This document shows, in pieces, positions 18,144-26,108 of a stretch of 64,000 nucleotides of DNA (its first letter is position 1; each line of letters opens with the position of its first letter). Under the pieces are notes generated by a model. That model worked only from the letters and a program-made list of their open reading frames with translations. It had not been told where the DNA came from and made no database searches. Source of the DNA: MPNP01 sp026709725 (GTDB taxonomy: Bacteria > Pseudomonadota > Alphaproteobacteria > Rhodobacterales > Rhodobacteraceae). A program made the translations under genes and the position numbers. Where the stretch lies: assembly GCA_965200805.1 (NCBI GenBank), contig OZ241384.1, positions 1,674,001 through 1,738,000 of the forward strand, in the 5' to 3' direction.

Positions 18144-19948
18144 CAGTAGACCCTGGCCTTGGGCTGAATGACGCCGGGGTCGATACCACCGTCAGCAACA
18201 GGCATCATCGTTTCCGTGTGGACCGGACGTGTTCCGAGTCGGACCGTCCCGTCATCAATCCAGGCCAGTGAATGGCACCGCCAGTTCTCATCGTCCCGGT
18301 CAGGGTAGTCCTCATGGGCGTGTGCACCCCGCGTCTCTGTGCGTGCAGCAGCACTGTTGACCGTTGTCAGTGCACTCTGGAGCAGATTTTCAAGCTCCAG
18401 TGTCTCCATTAGATCCGAGTTCCAGATGAGAGAACGGTCCGTCACCTTGATATCGCTGAACTGTCCGGCGATCCTGTCCATCGCCGCAACGCCGGAAGCC
18501 AGTGTCTCCGAGTCGCGAAACACGGCGGCATCGCGCTGCATGGCTTTCTGCATCTCAAGCCTCAGGCTGGCTGTGGGTGTGGTGCCGTCGGCGTGACGAA
18601 TCCGGTCGAACTTGTCGAGAACCTGATCGACAGCGGCGGGTTCAGCGGCCTGAACCGCACTCCGGGGATCGATGATTTCGCTGGCCCTGATCGCCGCCGC
18701 ACGACCGAAGACGACAAGATCGGTGAGCGAATTGGAGCCGAGTCGGTTGGCACCATGCACTGAGGCACAGGCCGCCTCGCCGACTGCCATAAGCCCCGGC
18801 TGAAGGGCATCAGGATCATCGGGCGCGGGCCTGATGACCTCGCCGTGGTAGTTGGTCGGAATGCCGCCCATGTTGTAATGGACTGTTGGCAGAACCGGAA
18901 CCGGTGCCCTAGTGAGGTCAACGCCGGCAAAGATGCGTGCTGATTCCGAAATTCCCGGCAAGCGCTCAGCCAGGGTTTCCGGTGGCAGATGATCAAGATG
19001 GAGATGGATATGATCGCCATCCGGTCCGACCCCGCGGCCTTCGCGGATCTCCAGCGTCATGCAGCGTGAGACGACATCGCGGCTGGCAAGATCCTTGTAG
19101 GTCGGAGCATAGCGTTCCATGAACCGCTCGCCCTCGGAATTGGTCAGATAGCCGCCTTCGCCCCGGGCTCCTTCGGTGATCAGGACCCCGGCTCCGTAGA
19201 TGCCGGTGGGGTGAAACTGGACAAACTCCATATCCTGCAGCGGGAGGCCGACCCGCGCCGCCATGCCGTTGCCGTCCCCGGTGCAGGTGTGGGCGGAGGT
19301 GGCGGAAAAATACGCCCGACCGTAGCCGCCGGTGGCGAGCACGACCATCTTGGCCGAAAAGAGATGCAGGACACCTTCTTCCAGACTCCATGTCATGACA
19401 CCGTTGCAGACACCATCGGACGACATCAGAAGGTCAATGGCGAAGTGCTCAATGTAGAACTCGGCCTTCTGTTTGAGCGATTCCCCATAGAGCGTGTGAA
19501 GTATGGCATGACCGGTACGGTCGGCCGCAGCACAGGTGCGCTGAACCGGCGGACCCTCGCCGAATTCGGTTGTATGGCCACCAAAGGGTCTCTGGTAGAT
19601 TCGGCCATCTTCATTGCGGCTGAACGGGACACCGTAGTGCTCAAGCTCATAAACGGCACGGGGCGCCTCCCGAGCCAGGTATTCCATCGCATCGACATCA
19701 CCGAGCCAATCGGAGCCCTTGACCGTATCGTACATATGCCACTGCCATGCATCCGGGCCAAGATTGCCAAGTGAGGCGGCGATTCCGCCCTGGGCGGCCA
19801 CAGTGTGCGATCGCGTCGGAAAGACCTTGGTAATACATGCCGTCCTGAGCCCCCCTTCGGCCATGCCCAGCGTTGCACGGAGACCGGCTCCACCGGCACC
19901 GATCACCACAACATCATAATCATGTCGAACAAGGTCGTAGGCGGGCAT
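18143..19948 (-). CDS. sdhA: Succinate dehydrogenase flavoprotein subunit
   Basis: The catalytic subunit that oxidises succinate to fumarate. The FAD-binding Rossmann motif is VVVIGAGGAGLRA near residue 12, and the histidine for covalent FAD attachment is in TRSHTVAAQGG. The substrate-site segments are FHPTGI and EGERFMERYAP; HGANRLGSNSL sits in the C-terminal half of the FAD domain. The C-terminal helical domain ends in GVIQPKARVY, as usual. I chose the ATG at 19948 (MPAYDLVRHDYD), giving 601 residues; the frame extends upstream through the end of sdhD and is not family-like there. No strong Shine-Dalgarno precedes it, so translation is probably coupled to sdhD, whose stop lies two bases upstream. 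Its own stop overlaps the small lipoprotein gene. Confidence 0.97.
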   Translation of the reverse strand: MPAYDLVRHDYDVVVIGAGGAGLRATLGMAEGGLRTACITKVFPTRSHTVAAQGGIAASLGNLGPDAWQWHMYDTVKGSDWLGDVDAMEYLAREAPRAVYELEHYGVPFSRNEDGRIYQRPFGGHTTEFGEGPPVQRTCAAADRTGHAILHTLYGESLKQKAEFYIEHFAIDLLMSSDGVCNGVMTWSLEEGVLHLFSAKMVVLATGGYGRAYFSATSAHTCTGDGNGMAARVGLPLQDMEFVQFHPTGIYGAGVLITEGARGEGGYLTNSEGERFMERYAPTYKDLASRDVVSRCMTLEIREGRGVGPDGDHIHLHLDHLPPETLAERLPGISESARIFAGVDLTRAPVPVLPTVHYNMGGIPTNYHGEVIRPAPDDPDALQPGLMAVGEAACASVHGANRLGSNSLTDLVVFGRAAAIRASEIIDPRSAVQAAEPAAVDQVLDKFDRIRHADGTTPTASLRLEMQKAMQRDAAVFRDSETLASGVAAMDRIAGQFSDIKVTDRSLIWNSDLMETLELENLLQSALTTVNSAAARTETRGAHAHEDYPDRDDENWRCHSLAWIDDGTVRLGTRPVHTETMMPVADGGIDPGVIQPKARVY

Positions 19949-19950
19949 CG

Positions 19951-20340
19951 TCAGGTCACAGAGGCAAGGAGGGCTATGCGGCCGATGGCATAAATGCCGA
20001 GAATGCCAAAGCCCCAGCACCCGAGGATGTTGAGAATGGTCAGGGTCATCGCCATCAATCGATTGTGGACATAGTCTTCAATGACCACCTGCAGTCCCTG
20101 CCTGAGATGAAGAAAACCGACCCCGATGAAGAGAATGGCAACCAGGGCATGGCCGCTGTTGCCATAGATCTGCAATACCTCATCATGGCTGCTGCCGAGT
20201 GCCCGGGCAAAGGGGATCACGAAGGGAAGGGTAAGGATCAGAAGGGCGATGGACGTCAGACGCTGCTGCCACCAGTGATGGGTTCCCTCGCGGGCACTTC
20301 CCAGCCCCAGGACCCTGGCATAACCGGTTTGAAAACTCAT
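19951..20340 (-). CDS. sdhD: Succinate dehydrogenase membrane anchor subunit D
   Basis: A 129-residue protein with three membrane helices (about residues 27-46, 62-80 and 96-122). The conserved start GSAREGTHHWWQQRLTSIAL and the HLRQGLQVVIEDYVH segment, containing candidate heme-ligand and quinone-site residues, match alphaproteobacterial SdhD. Together with SdhC it forms the heme b and ubiquinone site and anchors SdhA and SdhB to the inner membrane. It lies 14 bases downstream of sdhC and two bases before sdhA. Confidence 0.93.
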   Translation of the reverse strand: MSFQTGYARVLGLGSAREGTHHWWQQRLTSIALLILTLPFVIPFARALGSSHDEVLQIYGNSGHALVAILFIGVGFLHLRQGLQVVIEDYVHNRLMAMTLTILNILGCWGFGILGIYAIGRIALLASVT

Positions 20341-20354
20341 GGAAAAGCCCTCAC

Positions 20355-20729
20355 TCAGCCAACCAGAATGATCACTGCAAAGAGAATGACAGACCCGCCG
20401 AGGCTGATGCGGGACGACAGCGTGACATCCCGATCACCCAATCCCCGACCGGTATCCCAGATCAGATGCCGGATTCCGTTGCAGAAGTGGTGACAAAGTG
20501 CAGCAAGCAGGCCGAGCATGACCAGATCGCCGACAACCGACGTCATCAAGCCGTTGACCGCATCAAAGTAGGATCCGGACACGGAAGCAGCGAGGAACCA
20601 CCAGACAAGCAGAACCCCCCCTGCCGTCATGACAACACCGGTTATGCGATGCATGATCGACATGATGGCATTCAATGGCCAGCGGAAGATCATGACATGT
20701 GGTGAGAGGGGTCGCATCCGTTGCGTCAT
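20355..20729 (-). CDS. sdhC: Succinate dehydrogenase cytochrome b556 subunit
   Basis: A 124-residue membrane protein with three helices. The family start RPLSPHVMIFRWPLNAIMSI and the SIMHRITGV segment (histidine and arginine near the quinone site) are present, as is the heme-ligand region HHFCNGIRHLIWDTGRG. I chose the ATG at 20729 (MTQRMRPLSPH), which has GGAG about eight bases upstream; the frame extends further but has no family resemblance. It is the first gene of the sdh operon, so the operon promoter should lie just above 20730. No obvious -10/-35 pair was found there. Confidence 0.93.
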   Translation of the reverse strand: MTQRMRPLSPHVMIFRWPLNAIMSIMHRITGVVMTAGGVLLVWWFLAASVSGSYFDAVNGLMTSVVGDLVMLGLLAALCHHFCNGIRHLIWDTGRGLGDRDVTLSSRISLGGSVILFAVIILVG

Positions 20730-22521
20730 CAGACATACTCCTGCACCAGACCAATGCCCTGCCATCACCTCGGAGCACATTGCACCCCCTGCCCCTGCGG
20801 GGAGATAATGATGTTGCCGGCAAATTGCAATCACCGCAAAGGGTATGGAGAATCAGCCCGCCGGCACCGCATTGCCCTCCAGAATCACTTCACGGGCCCT
20901 TGATGGCATCGCGAACCCTGACATCTCCGGAAACCGCCCTGGCATGATGGGGCTCATGATGCTGCGCTCCAACGTCATCGTGGCGGAAACACCATGGAAT
21001 CAGTCATGACCCGCACCCGGCGTTCCCTGCTCAATGAAAGGGAGCGGCCTGTCCTGCTGCAGCGACAGATGATCGGGATCGTCATCAGCCGGTCCCGGAC
21101 CTATCGACAACACACACCTGACTCCCCTCTGATCGCATGCCATGCCGTTCCGCCTCATCCAGATCGGCATGCAACAGAGATCAGCGGAGACGGCCGCATG
21201 GTTCACCGATGCCTGCAAGGCGCCAGGGCGGACCCGCTCCGCCCCGGCGCCTCCGTCCCCACTGTCATGATGGGGCTCCGCCCGGTCATGGACCGGCGGG
21301 GCCCGACCGGTGACCCGTGCCTCGCCTCCGCCCCATCCGATGACGGAGACCCCGGGGGATCCCGCCCCGCCTGGCCGACGCCCCGGATGTGCGCCTGCCC
21401 GCGTCCCCGCCGTCCCCCTCACCTGCCGCCTGTCGGCGCCGGGGGCAGGGTCCCTGAGGGGCCCATGCCGACAGGTCCGCGCCGGCGCCCGGGTCCGGGC
21501 CCCATCCCTCCATGAAGAGAGGGGGCGTCATGAAGACCCGGCCATCATTGAGGACGTGGGTCCGGCGCCGGGTCGCCCTGCCCGACGGGTGTCTGTGGAT
21601 GGGGGCCTGTCATGCAGAGGGGGGGCGGTGCCGCCCCCTCCGTGCGCCTGTCCTCCGGTCCGAACCCGTGGGCGCCCGCGACCCTCATGCCCCGGGGGAC
21701 GTCAGCGCCGATCCCCCGCCCCCTGTGATGATGCCATCCCTCCATGACGGAGGGGCCATGCGCGCCCCCTGCATGTGAAGACGGACGGGGGCCCGCGCGG
21801 AGAGCCCGCCCGCCGGTGTCCGCCGCAGGGCGGGCGGTCAGGGCGGGCCCTGCACCGGATGGGGCTGATCGGTGGGGGAGACGGAGCACGGGCCCTGCCG
21901 ATCCGGGCTGTGCGACCCCCGTCCTGCACCGGTGCGCGCGGCGCCGGCGCCGCTCCGCACCGATGGCGCCCCTCCCGGGATGAGAGGAAGGGGGCGCGTC
22001 GTCCATGCCCCTGATCAGGGATCCTTGGCAGGGCACCCGCCCCATTGATGGATGAGAGGGAGGGGGACCGCCATCCGGGCCCGGCCGATGACCTCGGGAT
22101 GGGCTTCGCCGGAGGTGCCGTCACCGCCCGTCATCATCCCCATCATGATCATTGGGGGGGTCCCGGGACCGCGCGCCCCCTCCCCCCGATCCATCATCAC
22201 CGGTGGCATCGTGACGGGCGCGCACGCGGGCCGGCGGCCAAGCGGGGCGTCCTTGCGTCCCGGGCCCCGCCCGATGCGGCCCGGGCGATGACGCCATGGA
22301 GGTGATGATGAGGGAGGGGGCGGTTCACGGTCCTCACGGAGGGTCTGCGGGCGTCCATCCCTTGAGGCGTCAGCCCCTGCCCGGGACGGAGACGCCGTGG
22401 CAGGGCGTTCGGACCCTCGGGGGCGTGTGTCGGCGATCAGGATGGGGGAGAGGATCGGGATGCAGGGGAATGATGCGGGGTTGGGTGTGTTGCGTTGACA
22501 GGGGCCGGTCCGGGCGCGGAG
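20730..22521. other. Long GC-rich stretch without a credible gene
   Basis: Nearly 1.8 kb between sdhC and the mesaconyl-CoA hydratase gene. From about 20990 to 22500 the sequence is much richer in G and C than the surrounding genes, with many G or C runs of five to eight bases and frequent ATGA or TCAT words. Open frames exist on both strands, but none shows a ribosome binding site, a family motif or consistent third-position bias; they follow from the lack of AT-rich stop codons. A degenerate box close to GAGAGGGAGGGGGCG recurs at about 21515, 21615, 21982, 22052 and 22304, and short inverted repeats (such as CCCTCCATGACGGAGGG near 21737) are common. Confidence 0.6.
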
Positions 22522-23556
22522 TCATCTGGGCATCAGGCACCAGTAATCAAGATCCAGCAGGAGATTTGCATCATCATAGGGATCGATGCCATCATCACCG
22601 GTCCTGCCGAGCCGGGTCCTGAGGCGAAGGGCACCGGCGCCCGGCGTCGGATGGTCGGCATGATCAATGACTTCGGTACGTGCCGTTACGGTCTCACCAG
22701 CGAAAGCGGGATTGACATGGGTGCCCGAATTGATGGCAAGGATTATCTGGGCATTGGCAAGGCCATTGCAGGTGAAAGCCCGTGCCAGTGAAATCATGTG
22801 CCCGCCATAGATCAGTCGCTGCCGGTCCGGGCGGGCATTGATGTCAAAATGAACCCTTGCCGTGTTGTGATAGATGCGCGTGGCCAGCATGTGTTCAGTG
22901 TCGGTGAGGGTGGTGCAGTCGACATGATCGATCATCTCGCCGACAGTATAATCGCCAACCCGATAGGTCTCGCCGGTGGCGCCGGTGTCAAAAACACGAA
23001 AGTCCAGGCCCCGGGGCACCGGAAGATCCTCGGCGGGAACCGCCGGCAGAGTGGCAGGAACAACGGTCTCACAGGGTGGTTCTTTTTCATTGCGTTTGCG
23101 GATCATGACCCAGCGCTTGTAGGTCAGGACCGGGGTCTCCGACTGGTCAAGGCCAGTTGTTTCGACCCAGATTATGCCCGTCCTGCCATTGGAATTTTCC
23201 TTGATGCCGATGACCTTCGAGTGTGCGTGCAACGTATCGCCATAATTGACAGGCTTGAGAAATCGTGCCTCGGCATAACCGAGATTGGCAATGGCATTGA
23301 GCGAGAGATCCCCGACAGTCTTGCCGAACACGATGTGAAAAACCAGCAGATCATGGACCGGGCTTGCGTTCAACCCGCATGATCGTGCAAACGGGTCAGA
23401 TGTGTAGAGAGGATGCCTGTCGCCATAAATGCAGTTGTAGACGGCAAGATCGCCCCGGGTGACAGTTCTGGGCACGGCATGGCTGAGGATCTGGCCCACA
23501 GCGAAATCCTCCAGGAAATACCCACGACCGGCCTTGCCCGCGACTTCCCTTGTCAT
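22522..23556 (-). CDS. mch: Mesaconyl-CoA hydratase (beta-methylmalyl-CoA dehydratase), MaoC double hot-dog family
   Basis: In the ethylmalonyl-CoA pathway this enzyme hydrates mesaconyl-C1-CoA to beta-methylmalyl-CoA, the substrate of the lyase encoded next door. The protein has two MaoC-like halves: the first with YNCIYGDRHPLYTSD and GLNASPVHDLLVFHIVFGKTV, the second with DCTTLTDTEHMLATRIYHNTARVHF (only its general form is given here) and YGGHMISLARAF. Length of 344 matches Mch. An adequate GGCGGAG precedes the ATG. It is divergent from mcl1. A general MaoC enoyl-CoA hydratase is the alternative, but the pairing with mcl1 favours Mch. Confidence 0.85.
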   Translation of the reverse strand: MTREVAGKAGRGYFLEDFAVGQILSHAVPRTVTRGDLAVYNCIYGDRHPLYTSDPFARSCGLNASPVHDLLVFHIVFGKTVGDLSLNAIANLGYAEARFLKPVNYGDTLHAHSKVIGIKENSNGRTGIIWVETTGLDQSETPVLTYKRWVMIRKRNEKEPPCETVVPATLPAVPAEDLPVPRGLDFRVFDTGATGETYRVGDYTVGEMIDHVDCTTLTDTEHMLATRIYHNTARVHFDINARPDRQRLIYGGHMISLARAFTCNGLANAQIILAINSGTHVNPAFAGETVTARTEVIDHADHPTPGAGALRLRTRLGRTGDDGIDPYDDANLLLDLDYWCLMPR

Positions 23557-23984
23557 GCCAAAACTCCGCCCTGCAAATCAGTGCACTGCAATACCGATGA
23601 CAGGAGTCAATGCCAATCCTCTGAACACATCATATATTCGAGTGCACCCGTCGGTTGTGATCGAATGGATAGGGTTGCGACTCGCATACCTTTCAGATGG
23701 CCTGCCCACACCTTTGCACGATAACGGGTTTGCGGCCCTGCCTCCCGCAGAAAAAGTGATTCACTCGTGGGCGGTGCCGCCGCCCTGATCGCAGTCGCTG
23801 GGCCTGATGACCACCGCTGGCCCGTGCCGCAACCGGCTGTTGACAAAATCGCTGCCGCAAGACAGGGGACCCGGATGGAAAAGCACCGGATTCCCGCAAT
23901 CCGCGGCTGATCCCTCTCCCGGGCGATGTGGAAAGATGCACGAGGAGCGTGACTGGCGGGTGGCTTACAGGAGGAAGGCAGGCA
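23557..23984. promoter_or_regulatory. Divergent promoter region of mch and mcl1
   Basis: The 428 bases must contain start signals for both genes, allowing joint control. I see no clear -10/-35 pair or strong palindrome and no credible gene; the overlapping open frames on both strands look like shadows. Confidence 0.4.
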
Positions 23985-24944
23985 ATGAGTTTTACGGAGA
24001 TCCCTGAAGTGCCGATGCGGCGGAACCGGAGTGAACTGGCGGTGCCCGGCAGCCAGACGCGTTTTTTCGAGAAGGCGATCTCATCCGAGACCGATGTGAT
24101 CTTCCTTGATCTTGAGGACGCGGTGGCACCGGACGAGAAACCCCGGGCGCGCCGGAATGTCATTGAGGCCCTGAATGATCTTGACTGGTCGGGAAAGACG
24201 GTCTCGGTCCGGATCAATGGTCTGGATACACCGTTCATGTATCGTGATGTTGTCGATGTGGTCGAGCAGGCCGGCCAGTTTCTTGATCTCATCATGATTC
24301 CGAAGGTCGGGTGCGCGAGTGATGTCTACGCTCTCGATGTGCTTGTCAGCCAGATCCAGAACGCCAGGGGCCAGAGCAATCGAATCGGTTTCGAGCTGAT
24401 CATTGAATCGGCGCTGGGCGTCCGGAATGCGGATTCCATCGCTGCGGCGTCAAAGCGCAATGAAAGCCTGCATTTCGGGGTGGCCGATTATGCTGCCTCG
24501 GTGCAGGCAAGGACCACCAATATCGGTGGACCCGCTCCGGGTTATGTGGTGCTCACGGATCCCGATGATGCCGGATCGCGTGATATGCACTGGGGTGATA
24601 TCTGGCATTATCCACTGACGCGCATGGTCGTGGCGGCCCGGGCCGCCGGTCTGCGGCCCATCGATGGCCCCTTTGGCGATTTCTCGGACCCTGAAGGCTA
24701 CATGGCTGCGGCACGGCGCGCGGCGGCACTGGGCTGTGAGGGCAAATGGGCAATCCATCCGAGCCAGATCGGGCTGGCGAACACCGCCATGGGCCCTTCC
24801 GAGGATGAGCTGGATCAGGCCAGACGCATCCTGACAGCGATGGAGGAGGCAGAGCAGGCCGGCATGGGAGCGGCAACGCTGGACGGCAAACTCATCGATT
24901 ATGCCTCCATCCGGCAGGCCAAAGCCATCGTTGCACGAAGTTGA
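23985..24944 (+). CDS. mcl1: L-malyl-CoA / beta-methylmalyl-CoA lyase (CitE-like family)
   Basis: The enzyme splits beta-methylmalyl-CoA into glyoxylate and propionyl-CoA and can handle malyl-CoA. Visible family marks are the start RRNRSELAVPGSQTRFFEKA, the VIFLDLEDAVAPDEKPRAR segment with metal and CoA contacts, the MIPKVG segment, FELIIESALGVRNA with the metal-binding glutamate, and the late KWAIHPSQIG. Length 319 matches Mcl1. I chose the ATG at 23985, preceded by AGGAGG; the frame runs upstream to 23928 without resemblance. With mch it closes the second part of the ethylmalonyl-CoA pathway, which replaces the glyoxylate shunt for acetyl-CoA assimilation. The key enzyme ccr is not in this window. 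Confidence 0.88.
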   Translation: MSFTEIPEVPMRRNRSELAVPGSQTRFFEKAISSETDVIFLDLEDAVAPDEKPRARRNVIEALNDLDWSGKTVSVRINGLDTPFMYRDVVDVVEQAGQFLDLIMIPKVGCASDVYALDVLVSQIQNARGQSNRIGFELIIESALGVRNADSIAAASKRNESLHFGVADYAASVQARTTNIGGPAPGYVVLTDPDDAGSRDMHWGDIWHYPLTRMVVAARAAGLRPIDGPFGDFSDPEGYMAAARRAAALGCEGKWAIHPSQIGLANTAMGPSEDELDQARRILTAMEEAEQAGMGAATLDGKLIDYASIRQAKAIVARS

Positions 24945-24964
24945 TCCCCCAATCAGGTAAAATG

Positions 24965-24990
24965 GGCGGAGTATGAATTCATGCTCCGCC
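24965..24990 (+). terminator. Near-perfect inverted repeat after mcl1
   Basis: GGCGGAGTATGAA meets TTCATGCTCCGCC, pairing at 12 of 13 positions with one G-T pair; an RNA hairpin would have an AATT loop. It begins 20 bases after the stop codon. There is no T run, so termination is likely but not certain. Confidence 0.5.
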
Positions 24991-26049
24991 GAACATTCTG
25001 AGTCTATGCCACGGATTCGACTACAACGTAGCGATCACCGAGTGCGGAAATCCAGCTTTTTGATCAGAACTGGCGCGACACATGTGCAGTCCCCACTAAC
25101 ACGCCCGACTCATGATAACGGTTAGAGCTTTCTGCCGGATAAGGCCTGGTAAATCCAAATGGAGAATTCTTCAGAAATGTCAATGGCAGTACTGCCATTG
25201 GCCGAACATGGCTTGATGAGCAGATCAGCGGCAATGTCCGCCAGGGTCATATCAGGACGCTGTTGTACTGTTGACTGAACGGGGCCTCCTCAAGTTCCGT
25301 GCCTCGCCTGTGATGACCTGAAAATTGGTGAGGGCGCATCCCAAAATCCGCATCATTGATCGTGCCGTTCTCCCCCTCAACATGTCAACCTCTCCCCGGA
25401 ATGGAGATACGCCGACCGGAGCCTGAATCCTCTATGGCAGTGTCTTTGCGATCCGGGATTGGAGAACAGAAAAATGCAGATTGTCATGATCAGCATGGAA
25501 TCGGGTCCCGTTGACAATCTCCTTGATCCATCCCGACTCCAATGCCAACCCAGATCCAGCATGCGCCCGGAAGGGCGGCCTGCCCAGGGCAGGAACCCAT
25601 CCATGAATCGGGGCAGAACCCTTCCGCGCCGACCGCATGGGGGCAGGGATCGCGTGCCCCTGTCCCGGCAGGCCGGGGTGATTGCGGGTCGGTGGGTGTC
25701 AACGGGCCCAAACCAACCGCCTTCCTTCATAACTCTGTCCCCGACGGAAGCACTTCCGGAGGGTTTCCACGCAATACGGCGACATGAAAGTTGGGGAACT
25801 CAGCAGGGCAGGCCCTGACTGCAAACCGGCTCGGCGAGGGTCCTGTCGACCTCAAGCCCGTCCGTGTCGGTGACTCCGCGGCAGAAATCCTGTTCTGGAC
25901 CGTGTGCCGGTTCACGGGGTCCTTGCGGCACTGCCAGGAGAGTGAAAAAACGACAAGGGATCTCCGTACAGGCATCACCCCGAGGGGCAGAACACGCTTG
26001 TTGCGCCCGATGTCAATCCGGTGCACAAGACTGTCTGATGCGTGTTCCG
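24991..26049. other. Gap of about 1 kb without a recognisable gene
   Basis: Between the mcl1 hairpin and the promoter of the ankyrin gene. Bases 25004-25140 are of ordinary composition and could be the remnant of a gene, but no family was recognised. From about 25530 the sequence becomes GC-rich, with overlapping open frames on both strands and no motif. A perfect 20-base palindrome lies at 25181-25200. Confidence 0.5.
25181..25200. repeat. Perfect 20-base palindrome
   Basis: CAATGGCAGTACTGCCATTG reads the same on both strands. It lies in the gene-free stretch after mcl1. It could be an operator for a dimeric regulator or a remnant of a mobile element end; nothing nearby supports either choice. 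Confidence 0.6.
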
Positions 26050-26079
26050 GTGGCATTCGGGCTCCAGGATCCCTATACT
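26050..26079 (+). promoter_or_regulatory. Candidate sigma-70-type promoter of the ankyrin gene
   Basis: GTGGCA (26050-26055) and TATACT (26074-26079) are separated by 18 bases, and the ATG of the following gene lies 30 bases further on. The -10 matches the consensus at five of six positions, the -35 at four. Confidence 0.45.
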
Positions 26080-26108
26080 AGAACGGTATTCCCAACCGGA
26101 GATGGGCC

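Noticed and set aside
20994..21515. A 173-residue frame in the GC-rich island
   Set aside because: Rich in proline, arginine and glycine because of GC content; similar frames exist on both strands. No start signal or family resemblance.
25377..25818. Overlapping frames on both strands between mcl1 and the ankyrin gene
   Set aside because: No motif, poor starts, and opposite strands equally open, so they follow from base composition.
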